Below are positions 16,937 through 25,654 of a DNA stretch of 64,000 nt, one piece after another. The translations under genes were made by a program, and so were the position numbers. The notes under the pieces are model-generated. The model saw only the letters and a program-made list of their open reading frames with translations. It was not told the DNA's origin and made no database searches. Each line of letters begins with the position of its first letter. Position 1 is the first letter of the stretch. Source of the stretch: Fretibacterium sp. (GTDB lineage: Bacteria > Synergistota > Synergistia > Synergistales > Aminobacteriaceae); assembly GCA_024695065.1 (NCBI GenBank), contig JAILIX010000042.1, positions 1 to 64,000 of the forward strand. The letters are read 5' to 3'.

Positions 16937-19923
16937 TGGCTGTCCGGATTTTTCCCTATTGCCGCGGATCAGAGCTCTCTCCTCTGATCCGCAAATTCCT
17001 GAATTGCGGCAACGAGGTGAGGTTTCTTGTTCCATCGCGCAAGGACAGGGACTGGTGGCTGAGGCGGGCAGGAAGGGATCAGTACGGGCCGGCGGAGACA
17101 CCATCCTTTACGCTCTGGACGTGGCAGGACCTTTACGATGATCTCTGTGCATCCCTGGGTGTCCGTCGTCGTCGTCCCCTCTCTCCTCCCGATCATCTCC
17201 TTATTCTGCGCCGCATCCTTGATGAAGTTCTTGAGGAGAACCCGGAGCTGTCGGAACGCTGGCCCGGGTTGAAGCGCTCCGGTTTTCTGGATGTGCTGTC
17301 CAACGACGTGCACGAGCTTTTGAACGAGGCTGTGCGGCCCGGACACATGGAGGCGGTGGGGGAGGAGACCTCCCCGGCTGGGCCCGCGAAACTTCTGCCG
17401 GAAGTCTATCGCCGCTACCTGGCCTACCTGGAGGAAAACATCCTTCTTGACAGCGCGCAAATCTGCATGGCCGCGGCAGAGCTCCTGCATGGAGCGGGAG
17501 ACTGGGGACGGGATTTCACGCCGGTTTTTACGGGGTTCCTCTCTTTTACCCACAGCCAGCTTGAGCTGGTGCGGGGCTTAATCACGCGCTGCAGGGATGT
17601 CGTTATCCTGAAGCCGGAGACGCGGCTCCCAAAACTTTACGATGTGGCCGGCCAGCTTGCGGAATACGCGGAACAGCCGGAACTGCCGGATGCGGGGGGA
17701 TATGTTGCCGACCTCCCTGCCGCAGAACCGGGACTGGAGCCGGAGGTCATTGCCCGAAGTCTGGCGCTGTGGTCAGACGGGCAGGGGGAGTTGGCCTCGA
17801 TTCAGCCGTTTCCCGGTTTTTCCAATATTGGTCTCATGGCCTCCAGCAGCACGGCAGAGACGATGATTTCTGCTCTGGAGCGATACAGCGTCCCCTTCAC
17901 CCAGGAGGCAGGGAGGAGCATTGCCCAGACGCTTCCAGGGCAGATTCTTGCCTCCGTCCGGTCATTGAAAAACATGGGCTTTCCCGTTTATGGTACGGCC
18001 TTATTGCTCACGCAGCCCTGTTTTGCCGGGGCTGCTGCAGAGTTTCTTCCGGGGCAGGGTTCTTTCTCAACGGTCAATGCGCTCAGGGCGGGTCCCGCGG
18101 GGCTCTCTGAGTGGGAAAAATACCTTGAGGCTGCGAAACAGGATGAACCTGTCAGGCTGGCGCGTCTGGCAATTCGCGCTATAGGAACGTTCTGCCGTAA
18201 AATCTCCGGGGGAGGGCGCCCGGTGGATTTGATGGATGCCTTCTGCAAATTTCTGACCGTACGCGGCCTCTGGCTGGACCTCATCGGGGAACAGCCCTAT
18301 GCGGAGCTGGATGAGACCGTCCGCACCACGGCCTCGGCTATTGAGACCATTAAAGAGAAGGCTCTGGCCCTGCGGGAGCTTCTGCCGGATCTGGGGCCCG
18401 TTGGTCAGGAAAAGCTTAAGGGGGAGAGTGCTTTTGACTTTCTGGAGACCTGGTGCCGTCAGAGCAACACAAGGCCTCCCCTTCCTCTGCGGGGGGCAGT
18501 TCACCTTTATGTGGGACATCCCCCGGTGCTTGCCTCTCACCCCGTCTGGGTTATGCTGGGGGTCACACAGCAGACATGGCCGGGACATATCCCCGGCTCC
18601 CCGCTTTTGGACGCAGCTGAGCGGGAGCGGCTCGACCGGAATGGCGCGCATCTCCCCTCATCCCACGACAAGGCCATGCAGAGGGAAGCCCTCTTTCGCC
18701 GGCTGGTCCAGACAGGAGAGAGCCTGACCGTGCTGTCCCGCTCCGAACTGGATGAGGACGATCACCCTCTGGAACGCTCGCCTTTTGTTGAACGCTTCCA
18801 GAAGGACATGAAGGGCTGGAGCCTGGTCTCTTTGCCCTTAGTGCCCATCGATGTCCTGACCGGCGGGGATGACTATCTCTTCCCGGATATTGACCCGGAG
18901 ACCTCGATTTCCGGACGTACGCCTCCCGTTATTCATGACGCTGTGGAGGGGCCGATGGGGCTGGGAGTCAGCGACCTTAAGGAACTCCTGAGCTGTCCCG
19001 CACTTTGGTGGCTCCGGCGCAGGGGACGGCTTCGCGAACGCACGCTGGAGCTTGCCACTGCAGCGGATTGGGGCACCCTGACCCACGTTCTCTGGCAGAA
19101 GGTCTGGCAAAGATTCAGGGACATTCGTGACGCGGAGCAATTTCCTCCCATTGTTCAGGAGGAATGGACGCATCTTGTCTCCGGGGAGGGCCCCTATGAG
19201 CCTTTCAGACACTTCACGGGGGACCGCCGTCTTCAGCGGCGGCTGGAGAACTTTCGGTTTCGGGTTCTCCGCCTCGGAAAAATCCAGGGACAGATTCTGG
19301 AGCGGCTTTATCAGGCGGGGTTTACTCACAGGGAAATACGCCTGGAGGAGGAGGCTCAGCTGAGTCTTGAGCTGGAGGGCATTACATTCACGGGCCAGTG
19401 CGACCGCATAGAAGTTCTTGAGGACAGGGCGGGATGCCCTTGTGCTCTCATCACGGACTACAAAGAAGGCAGAGCGGAGAAGTATGAAAAGGGGATGTCG
19501 GTCATGGACTGCCCATGGAACACCAGCGAATGGGAAAAATTTCGCTTTGGTCTCCAGCTCTCTGCGTACGCTGTTATGTTTGAACATGAATATCCAGAGA
19601 TTCCCCTCGCCGGGGTAAGTTTTCTGGGGATGGAAGACGGCAGGCTGGCCGGGAGCTTTACCCGGGAGGTCCAGTCATACTTTGCCCCGGAGTGTGATTC
19701 TCCCAGGAAACTGGCTGTGCCTCTGCGGGAGCGCGAGGACGAGGCAGAGTATGCCATGCAGCATGCGGCCTCCCTGCTGCGCGCCGGGGAATTCAGGCCG
19801 TTTTACGGCTCAGACCTTTGCCGGACATGCGGCATGAAAGGCGTATGCCGGCGGAGCGAGTTCTGCGGCGAATCGCTCCTTGAGGATGAGGACACAGGCG
19901 GCCCCTCAGATACCTCAGATTGA
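16936..19923 (+). CDS. AddB-like PD-(D/E)XK nuclease with Fe-S cluster motif
   Basis: 995 residues. The C-terminal nuclease has GQCDRIEVL (about 820) and ITDYKEG (about 838) as the D...DxK catalytic pair. A Fe-S site is suggested by LLSCPALW (about 686) and CRTCGMKGVC (C-x2-C-x5-C, about 961-970), the arrangement in AddB and Cas4-like nucleases. Middle motifs VMLGVTQQTWPG and LDAAERERL also match AddB. The N-terminus (RIFPYCRGSELSPLIRKFL) has no Walker A, so no ATPase is expected, unlike Firmicutes AddB. It probably partners the AddA-like protein at 26361-30086 in double-strand break resection, though six unrelated genes lie between them. Confidence 0.78.
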   Translation: MAVRIFPYCRGSELSPLIRKFLNCGNEVRFLVPSRKDRDWWLRRAGRDQYGPAETPSFTLWTWQDLYDDLCASLGVRRRRPLSPPDHLLILRRILDEVLEENPELSERWPGLKRSGFLDVLSNDVHELLNEAVRPGHMEAVGEETSPAGPAKLLPEVYRRYLAYLEENILLDSAQICMAAAELLHGAGDWGRDFTPVFTGFLSFTHSQLELVRGLITRCRDVVILKPETRLPKLYDVAGQLAEYAEQPELPDAGGYVADLPAAEPGLEPEVIARSLALWSDGQGELASIQPFPGFSNIGLMASSSTAETMISALERYSVPFTQEAGRSIAQTLPGQILASVRSLKNMGFPVYGTALLLTQPCFAGAAAEFLPGQGSFSTVNALRAGPAGLSEWEKYLEAAKQDEPVRLARLAIRAIGTFCRKISGGGRPVDLMDAFCKFLTVRGLWLDLIGEQPYAELDETVRTTASAIETIKEKALALRELLPDLGPVGQEKLKGESAFDFLETWCRQSNTRPPLPLRGAVHLYVGHPPVLASHPVWVMLGVTQQTWPGHIPGSPLLDAAERERLDRNGAHLPSSHDKAMQREALFRRLVQTGESLTVLSRSELDEDDHPLERSPFVERFQKDMKGWSLVSLPLVPIDVLTGGDDYLFPDIDPETSISGRTPPVIHDAVEGPMGLGVSDLKELLSCPALWWLRRRGRLRERTLELATAADWGTLTHVLWQKVWQRFRDIRDAEQFPPIVQEEWTHLVSGEGPYEPFRHFTGDRRLQRRLENFRFRVLRLGKIQGQILERLYQAGFTHREIRLEEEAQLSLELEGITFTGQCDRIEVLEDRAGCPCALITDYKEGRAEKYEKGMSVMDCPWNTSEWEKFRFGLQLSAYAVMFEHEYPEIPLAGVSFLGMEDGRLAGSFTREVQSYFAPECDSPRKLAVPLREREDEAEYAMQHAASLLRAGEFRPFYGSDLCRTCGMKGVCRRSEFCGESLLEDEDTGGPSDTSD

Positions 19924-19981
19924 AGCTCAGGGGCCCGCAGAGCGGGTTCCCCGGCGGGAAAAGAGACCCCCGGAAACCCCC
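19918..19981 (+). repeat. Palindromic repeat family 1, copy D, at the AddB-like stop codon
   Basis: Ends GATTGAAGCTCAGGGG and CCCCCGGAAACCCCC match the ends of copies A, B and C, with a longer interior containing CCCGC/GCGGG. Its first bases supply the TGA stop of the AddB-like gene. Confidence 0.5.
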
Positions 19982-19986
19982 GGGTG

Positions 19987-20014
19987 AAAAGGGGCGGGCT
20001 GAGCCGCCCCTTTT
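19987..20014. terminator. Bidirectional terminator between the convergent AddB-like and symporter genes
   Basis: AAAAGGGGCGG (19987-19997) pairs with CCGCCCCTTTT (20004-20014) around a short loop, giving A/T runs on both sides and so usable on both strands. Confidence 0.85.
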
Positions 20015-20026
20015 CCGTTGTGCGGA

Positions 20027-21295
20027 TTACGCCTCAGCCTGTGCGGACTCCTCGGCCAGGGCACGCTGTCCCTGCTCAAACCACGACTTGCCCTCGACAA
20101 GGCGTGCCACCATCATGGCAGAGCAGGTGTCGCCCGTGGCATTGACCATCGTGGCTGCCGGATCCACCAGGAAGCCAATCGTTGCCACAATGGGGAAGGC
20201 CTCAGGCGGAAAGCCGTAGAGACTGACGATGAGCATCTCGCCCACCAGTCCGCCGCCGGGAATGCCGGACAGGACAATGCCGCTCAGCACCGCCACTGCC
20301 ACCGCGCTGGCAATGGTCCCCGCACCCTCAAGGGGCATGTTGAAGATGCCGAACAGGAATGCGATCTTGAGAATCCCGCTGAGGCAGGATCCCTCCATGT
20401 GTGCCGTGGCCCCGATGGGCAGAACGACTTCACTGATGTCGTCGGGGATGCCGATTTTATGCGCGGCTTCCAGATTGACCGGCAGCGTGGCGACGCTGCT
20501 GCCCGTGCCGAGCGCTGTCAGTGACGGGGACAGTATGTTTTTCCAGAATATGCCGACGCCCTTCCCTCCGGTGGCCCAGGCGGAGTACAGTGTGAAGGCG
20601 ATGAAGAAGTAGCCCAGAGTCGCCGCATGGTAGGCAATCATGGCCCGCAGGTAGGAGCCCAGCAGATTGGGCCCGAAGTCTCCCACGAGCGCTGCGAAGT
20701 AGGCAAACAGTCCGATGGGAGCGTAGTACATGATGATTCCCACCAGCTTCAGCATAGCCTCTCCCAGAACGTTGATAGTCCGGGCGACAGAGCGCCCCTT
20801 CTCGCCCAGCATCTGGAGGCTGATGCCGAAGAGAATGGAGAAGAGGATCAGCGGCAGCATGTGGCTGCGCGATATGAGCTCCGGAAAATCGCTGACAGTA
20901 AGGGCTTTGACAATCTGGTCCGGAGTGCTGAGCGGCTGGAAACTATCCGGTTTGGTCAGAGCGATCTGCACCCCTTCCGCAGGGGGATAGGCCTTCACGG
21001 TGAGGATCATGACGATTGCCGCAATGGCTCCTGTCACAAGAAAAACTCCCACCAGAGAGCCCATGACGTTCCTCAGACGCTTCATTGAGGACATGTTTGC
21101 CACTGCACCGCAGACTGTGGTGAAGACCAGCGGCACCACAATCATGAACATGGCGTTGATGAAAATATCTCCCAATGGCTTGAATACCAGCGCGTCCCCG
21201 CCCATCTTTGCCCCGGCAGCGCAGCCAAGGGCAATTGCGGTCAGCAGAATCAGGGGAAAACGATACGACCTCCAAAAACTGTTCTTCTGTTGCAT
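20027..21295 (-). CDS. Sodium/proton-dicarboxylate or glutamate symporter (DAACS family)
   Basis: 422 residues with the DAACS fold: hydrophobic N-terminal helices, FINAMFMIVVPLVFTTV, the serine-rich re-entrant loop GTGSSVATLPVNL, and the substrate-binding region FLVDPAATMVNATGD near the C-terminus. Takes up glutamate, aspartate, serine or C4-dicarboxylates with cations; which one is not resolved. The start is ATG 21295 with AGGAGG 10 bases upstream; a TTG six bases earlier lies too close to it. Last gene of a minus-strand run that begins with the HIT gene. Confidence 0.9.
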   Translation of the reverse strand: MQQKNSFWRSYRFPLILLTAIALGCAAGAKMGGDALVFKPLGDIFINAMFMIVVPLVFTTVCGAVANMSSMKRLRNVMGSLVGVFLVTGAIAAIVMILTVKAYPPAEGVQIALTKPDSFQPLSTPDQIVKALTVSDFPELISRSHMLPLILFSILFGISLQMLGEKGRSVARTINVLGEAMLKLVGIIMYYAPIGLFAYFAALVGDFGPNLLGSYLRAMIAYHAATLGYFFIAFTLYSAWATGGKGVGIFWKNILSPSLTALGTGSSVATLPVNLEAAHKIGIPDDISEVVLPIGATAHMEGSCLSGILKIAFLFGIFNMPLEGAGTIASAVAVAVLSGIVLSGIPGGGLVGEMLIVSLYGFPPEAFPIVATIGFLVDPAATMVNATGDTCSAMMVARLVEGKSWFEQGQRALAEESAQAEA

Positions 21296-21319
21296 AGTCA
21301 AAAAACCTCCTGAAACATG

Positions 21320-21895
21320 TTATACGATCAGCCACTTCAGACACAGTCCCGCCAGAGAAGCAAGCAGGATGATGAGCTGAGGGTAGGTCTTAAAGGGACG
21401 GAATCTGGAAAGATACCAGCATCCCACAGCCAGCGCGACAAGCACCGTCCCGGAGATCAGGGCGTGGAATGAGGCAAAAGACGGCAAAATGGGGCGCAGG
21501 AGCGTGCAGAACGCTGCCAGCAGCAGGCCGGCCACCGCCGGTCGAAGGGCCTTCTGGAAGGCGGCGATCTTCTTCTGCGCACCCTCCGAGGCCCGAGAAA
21601 TCAGCCACAGTAAAAGCGCAATGACCAGTACGGGCGTTCCCACCAGGGCGACGGTAGCCCACCAGGACCCCCAAAAGCCGCCTAACCGGTATCCCACGAA
21701 CGTCGCGGAGTTGAGTGCCACGGGGCCGGGGGTCATCTGGGCCAGAGCGATGGTCTGGCCGAACATCTCCTCCGTCAGCCACGGGCGCGCGACGACGAGC
21801 TCATGATGAATGAAGGGGATTGTTGCCAGCCCTCCTCCGAACGCTCCAAGCGCCACCTTGGAGAAAACCGTCATCAGCATAAAGATTGTGGTCAT
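21320..21895 (-). CDS. Half-size chromate-type transporter (second of pair)
   Basis: 191 residues with one CHR domain: FGGGLATIPFIHHELV, the family motif MTPGPVALNSATFVGYRLGG, and about six membrane helices. Short CHR proteins work in pairs of opposite topology, and its partner is directly upstream with a 4-base overlap (ATGA). Known members export chromate, but the natural substrate of many pairs is unknown. ATG 21895 is chosen by the overlap; the longer open frame upstream lies inside the partner. Confidence 0.88.
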   Translation of the reverse strand: MTTIFMLMTVFSKVALGAFGGGLATIPFIHHELVVARPWLTEEMFGQTIALAQMTPGPVALNSATFVGYRLGGFWGSWWATVALVGTPVLVIALLLWLISRASEGAQKKIAAFQKALRPAVAGLLLAAFCTLLRPILPSFASFHALISGTVLVALAVGCWYLSRFRPFKTYPQLIILLASLAGLCLKWLIV

Positions 21896-22542
21896 ACGGC
21901 CTTCTCCTTCCTGAACAGACGGTCTCCCAGGACCGAGATAAGGGCTCCAAGCCCAAGCGCCAGGAAGGGATGAACATCCCACCCCATCATTGCCACCGCT
22001 GTCGCCGCGAAAGCAACGACAGGAATCAGGCTGAAGCGGCACAGGCAGCGGCGGCGGAGACGGCTTTCTTTTTTCTCTTTGCCGCCGATGGACAGGGCCA
22101 CCGTCATGGAGGCGGTGGTGTTGGGGTCACTCACCAGCACTGAGGACTTGATCATCTTCCAAAGGGAGTTCCATACCACGGCAACCACACCGGCGGAGGC
22201 CCCCAGGAAGAAAGAAATCATCCAGGGATTGGTCAGATGATCTATGATAATGGATGAGAGGAGGAGAATGACCAGGAACGGTGCTGTGGCCGTCCCAAGG
22301 ATGGCTGCCAGCGCTCCGGCCCAGCCTTCCATGGCCCTGCCGGCCACGAAAGAAAGGTTTGTGGCAATAGGCCCCGGGACGGCTGTCGCCAGGACAATCA
22401 TGTCCGCAATCTCGTCGTCGGAAAATTCTCCGGTGGCACGTACCTCAGACTCAATAACCCCCAGCATAACGATTCCGCCGCCGATGGTGAAGGCCCCGAT
22501 TCTCAGGAATCTCGTGTAGATGGACAACAAACGCCGAAACAT
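21892..22542 (-). CDS. Half-size chromate-type transporter (first of pair)
   Basis: 216 residues with the CHR motifs FTIGGGIVMLGVIESEV and ATAVPGPIATNLSFVAGR. ATG 22542 follows AAGGAG at 8 bases. A charged loop of about 30 residues (KEKKESRLRRR) splits its C-terminal helices. Located 54 bases after ggt and likely cotranscribed with it and the downstream partner. Confidence 0.88.
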   Translation of the reverse strand: MFRRLLSIYTRFLRIGAFTIGGGIVMLGVIESEVRATGEFSDDEIADMIVLATAVPGPIATNLSFVAGRAMEGWAGALAAILGTATAPFLVILLLSSIIIDHLTNPWMISFFLGASAGVVAVVWNSLWKMIKSSVLVSDPNTTASMTVALSIGGKEKKESRLRRRCLCRFSLIPVVAFAATAVAMMGWDVHPFLALGLGALISVLGDRLFRKEKAV

Positions 22543-22596
22543 CTTTGAACTCCTTTCATCGTTTGTATACTCAACGGGTAAATGATAAAACAAAGA

Positions 22597-24342
22597 TCAC
22601 CAGACGGCAACACATCCGTCTGTTCTGGGTTCCGTTGCCCCTGCCAGCGATGCCACGCTGGGAAACCCGTTACACGGGCCGCTGGGAAGCCCGCTATGTG
22701 GGCCGGCAGGAAGCCCACTATGTGGGACGCGCAGGATGATTTCTCCGCGCCCAAACGACGTGGAGTCTTCCAGCACTTCGACTTCATGTCCGCGAGCCCT
22801 CAGCCCTTCAGCGATACGGGGAGATACGGCCCTTTCCAGCAGGATTTTTTTCCCGCCTGTCCACTGCCAGCGCGGCGCGTCCAGTGCCTCCTGGGGGTTC
22901 ATGTTGAAGTCCACGAGGTTCGCAACAACCTGCACATGTCCCTGAGGCTGCATAAAAGCCCCCATAACGCCAAAGGGCCCTACCGCCCTGCCTCCCTTTG
23001 TGAGGAACCCGGGGATGATGGTATGATAGGGCTTCTTGCCTGGCGCGAGAACGTTGGGTGACGCGGGGTCAAGGCTGAAGTTCGCGCCTCTGTTGTGCAG
23101 GGCGATGCCCGTGCCTGGCACAACCAGACCGGAGCCGAATCCCATGTAGTTGCTCTGAATCATCGAGACCATGTTGCCCTCTCCGTCCGCCGACGCGAGA
23201 TAGACGGTCCCGCCCCGCCCGGGACGGCCAGGGGCCGGCTCCAGGGCTGTAGGTCCAATCAGCGCGCGTCGCTTGTCTGCATAAATATCGGAGAGCAGGT
23301 CCTCTGTCCGGCAGGTCATGAACCGCGGATCGGCTACGTAGGCCCGCACGTCGGCAAAGGCCAGCTTCATCGCCTCAATCTGAAGATGGTACGTCTCCTC
23401 CGTCTCCCGCTCCGTGGGAATCCTCGGATTTAAGCTCAGGGGGTTGCTTTGCCCCCCTGAAACCCCCAAGCCTTCCAGTATCTTCAGCGCCATGAGCGCG
23501 GCGATGCCATGCCCGTTGGGCGGAATTTCCCAGACGTCAATCCCGCGATAGGAGACCGAGACAGGCTCAACCCAATTTGGGCCGGCAGGAAGTCCACTCT
23601 GTGGGGAAAAAGCAGAGAGATCGGCTTTCCGCAGCAGTCCGCCGGTCGCCTGAGCGAAGGCGTCGATCCTGTCTGCCAGTTCCCCGCAGTAGAAGTCCTC
23701 TGCCTCGCTCTCAGCAATACGGGTCAGGGTTTCCGCATGATCGGATGAACGCCAGATCTCACCCGGCATTGGGGCCCGGCCCTCAGGGCAGAAGGTTCTG
23801 AACCACTCCCTGCAGTCCACCCCATGACACCGGGAATATTTTTCAAAGGCCTGATGCCACAGGAGAGACACTGTGGGCGAGACCGCTGTCCCCTCACGGG
23901 CATAGTCAATGGCCGGGGCCAGATCCTCAGCCAGCGTCAGTTTCCCGAATTTCCCCACGAGCTTCGCCCAGCCTGCCGGGGCGCCGGGAACTGTGACCGG
24001 TACCCAGCCCAGCTGCGGCATTTCGCTGTGTCCCGCGGCCCGAATCGCCTCCGCGTCGGCCAGCCTGGGGGCCGGCCCGCTGGAGTTCAGGCCATGCAGT
24101 TTTTTCTCATTCTCCATCCAAACCAGGGCGAAACAGTCTCCCCCGATTCCGTTTGAGGTGGGCTCAACCACGGTGAGGCAGGCCGCCGTGGCTACTGCTG
24201 CGTCCACGGCATTTCCGCCCCGTTTGAGGATGTCCAGGCCGGCCTGAGCGGCCAGCGGCTGCCCTGTGGCGACCATGCCGCGCGTGCCGAAAACAACCGA
24301 TCGGCGCGAGGGATAACGATAGCGCAACGCGTCAAAATCCAT
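22597..24342 (-). CDS. ggt: Gamma-glutamyltransferase family N-terminal nucleophile hydrolase
   Basis: 581 residues. N-terminal motifs GMVATGQPLAAQAGLDILKR and GNAVDAAVA, plus EPTSNGIGGDCFALVW, define the family. The autocatalytic threonine is probably in RGGTVYLASADGEGN (about residue 378), followed by NMVSMIQSNYMGFGSG. No signal peptide is seen, so it may be cytoplasmic and a GGT-like acylase rather than a periplasmic glutathione enzyme. Two stretches break normal GGT alignment: GGQSNPLSLNPRIP after ILEGLGV (repeat family 1) and 8-residue repeats HSGLPAGP/HSGLPSGP near the C-terminus (family 2). Start ATG 24342 has AAGAAGG upstream. Confidence 0.88.
   Translation of the reverse strand: MDFDALRYRYPSRRSVVFGTRGMVATGQPLAAQAGLDILKRGGNAVDAAVATAACLTVVEPTSNGIGGDCFALVWMENEKKLHGLNSSGPAPRLADAEAIRAAGHSEMPQLGWVPVTVPGAPAGWAKLVGKFGKLTLAEDLAPAIDYAREGTAVSPTVSLLWHQAFEKYSRCHGVDCREWFRTFCPEGRAPMPGEIWRSSDHAETLTRIAESEAEDFYCGELADRIDAFAQATGGLLRKADLSAFSPQSGLPAGPNWVEPVSVSYRGIDVWEIPPNGHGIAALMALKILEGLGVSGGQSNPLSLNPRIPTERETEETYHLQIEAMKLAFADVRAYVADPRFMTCRTEDLLSDIYADKRRALIGPTALEPAPGRPGRGGTVYLASADGEGNMVSMIQSNYMGFGSGLVVPGTGIALHNRGANFSLDPASPNVLAPGKKPYHTIIPGFLTKGGRAVGPFGVMGAFMQPQGHVQVVANLVDFNMNPQEALDAPRWQWTGGKKILLERAVSPRIAEGLRARGHEVEVLEDSTSFGRGEIILRVPHSGLPAGPHSGLPSGPCNGFPSVASLAGATEPRTDGCVAVW
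22660..22731 (-). repeat. Three tandem 24-base palindromic units in the 3' end of ggt
   Basis: Units at 22660-22683, 22684-22707 and 22708-22731 are diverged copies (for example GGAAGCCCACTATGTGGG, self-complementary CCCAC/GTGGG). They encode 8-residue repeats HSGLPAGP, HSGLPSGP and CNGFPSVA on the minus strand. A further copy is at 23579. Confidence 0.75.
23426..23467 (-). repeat. Palindromic repeat family 1, copy A, inside ggt
   Basis: On the coding strand, GGGTTTCAGGGGGG, a short loop, then CCCCCTGAGCTTAAATCC; the CAGGGGG/CCCCCTG stem is perfect. It encodes GGQSNPLSLNP exactly where other GGTs run from ILEG directly into the conserved EAMKLAFAD helix, so it looks like an in-frame insertion. 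Confidence 0.7.
23579..23606 (-). repeat. Single copy of the 24-28 base repeat (family 2) inside ggt
   Basis: GGGCCGGCAGGAAGTCCACT followed by CTGTGGGG is nearly identical to the unit at 22699-22726. It encodes SGLPAGP in mid-protein. Confidence 0.65.
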
Positions 24343-24365
24343 TTCAGGAACCTTCTTCCCAGGGT

Positions 24366-25097
24366 CTAAATGTCCACGTCGGACTCCCATCCGGCGATAA
24401 TCTCCTGTGCCTTCAGACTGGCCAGTGTTTGGGACAGAGCTTCAATTGAAGCGCAGGGTACGCGGGCCGTGACAGAAATGACAGGGATGGTGTCCGTTCT
24501 GTTCCCTCGGCAGGAAACCTGTTCTGTGGAGCTGTAATCCCATGTCAGGTCAGTGCCCCCATGTCCTTCCAGCAGCCGCGTCACCGTTCCGACGGAAGCC
24601 CAGGGCAGACGCACGGCAAGGAGACGCACAGGCACCCGCTCCACCATTTCCGCCGCGTCGAGCGTTCGTGCCGCCGCTCCGCCGTAGGCTTCTATCAGGC
24701 CCCGGACCCCCAGCTTGACTCCGCCGAAGTAGCGGGTCACGATGACAATAACATTGAACAGTCCGCGGGATTGAAGATCAGTGGGGGAGGAGCCCCTGCA
24801 GCCCACGCGCTGGATGGCGCCCAAAATAGGCCGTCCCGCTGTACCGGAGGGCTCGCCGTCGTCGGAGCTGTATTCAATCGTCGGCTCCGGGCCCAGACGG
24901 TAGGCCCAGCAGTTGTGCGTCGCGTCTCTGTGCGCGGCCCGCACGCAATTCAGGAGCTCCCTCGCCTCCGCCTCGCTGTGACAGGGCTCCGTCCGTCCGA
25001 TAAAGACGGAGCGCTGTATCTTCTCCTCATATTCCGCAGGTCCCGTCAGCTCAATGTAACTTTGCCCCTCTAACCTGGGAGCGGGGTCATTTTTCAT
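24366..25097 (-). CDS. yigZ: YigZ/IMPACT family protein
   Basis: 243 residues with the UPF0029/IMPACT N-terminal domain: EKIQRSVFIG, AHRDATHNCWAYRLG, SSDDGEPSGTAGRPIL and VTRYFGGVKLGVRGLIEAYG. The C-terminal 70 residues form the small DUF1949-like ferredoxin-fold domain. Cellular role is not settled in the family; eukaryotic IMPACT regulates Gcn2. The start overlaps the HIT gene by 11 bases and the stop lies 23 bases before ggt, so it is within the minus-strand operon. Confidence 0.93.
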   Translation of the reverse strand: MKNDPAPRLEGQSYIELTGPAEYEEKIQRSVFIGRTEPCHSEAEARELLNCVRAAHRDATHNCWAYRLGPEPTIEYSSDDGEPSGTAGRPILGAIQRVGCRGSSPTDLQSRGLFNVIVIVTRYFGGVKLGVRGLIEAYGGAAARTLDAAEMVERVPVRLLAVRLPWASVGTVTRLLEGHGGTDLTWDYSSTEQVSCRGNRTDTIPVISVTARVPCASIEALSQTLASLKAQEIIAGWESDVDI

Positions 25098-25584
25098 TGG
25101 TCATATTCCATGCCTCGCGGAGGCGGTGATAGGTGTTTTCCACGGCGTCGGCGAGGACACGGGTGTCCGCCAGCACGGGCATGAAATTGTTGTCGCCGGC
25201 CCAGCGCGGCACAATGTGACGGTGCAGGTGCCCGGCCACTCCTGCCCCTGCCGGCTCGCCAAGGTTAATGCCCATGTTGAAACCGTCGGGCCGCATCACC
25301 CTCTTCAGCACTGTCAGGGTGTGGGCCGTGAGGTGGTGCATCTCCAGCGCCTCCTCGTCTGTCAGAGACTCGTAGATGTTGGTGTGGCGGAAGGGGATGA
25401 CCATCACGTGCCCGGCGGTGTAGGGGTAGAGGTTCATGATAACGAAGCAGGTCTTGCCCCGGTGGAGGATGAAATGTTCCTCGTCCCTGTGCTCCGCGGG
25501 GAAATCGCAAAAGATGCAGCCTCCGGTCTTCGGCTTGGGGGCCTCGATATAAGACATTCGCCATGTGGCGTAAAGCTGTTGCAA
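25087..25584 (-). CDS. HIT family hydrolase/phosphorylase
   Basis: 165 residues. The histidine triad is GHLHRHIVPRW; GGCIFC near the N-terminus is a partial zinc site typical of Ap4A-phosphorylase-like HIT proteins, with DEEHFILHRGK and NLYPYTAGHVMVIP. Acts on dinucleoside polyphosphates or nucleotide conjugates. TTG 25584 is chosen because AAGGAG sits 8 bases upstream; the GTG at 25593 overlaps that site. First gene of the minus-strand run HIT-yigZ-ggt-chrA-chrA-symporter. Confidence 0.88.
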   Translation of the reverse strand: MQQLYATWRMSYIEAPKPKTGGCIFCDFPAEHRDEEHFILHRGKTCFVIMNLYPYTAGHVMVIPFRHTNIYESLTDEEALEMHHLTAHTLTVLKRVMRPDGFNMGINLGEPAGAGVAGHLHRHIVPRWAGDNNFMPVLADTRVLADAVENTYHRLREAWNMTNEK

Positions 25585-25593
25585 TGGAATCAC

Positions 25594-25654
25594 TCCTTTT
25601 TTAAAAATACCCGTATTATATTATAATGGGAAATAATCTAAAGGGGGCGAGGGT
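25594..25654. promoter_or_regulatory. Divergent AT-rich promoter region
   Basis: The 60-base gap between HIT (minus) and the aldolase (plus) is AT-rich; TATAAT at 25622-25627 could be a -10 for the plus-strand operon, and A/T runs near 25597-25610 could serve the minus strand. Confidence 0.4.

Noticed and set aside
23095-23433. Plus-strand open frames across ggt
   Set aside because: Shadow frames of the ggt gene with no start-site support.
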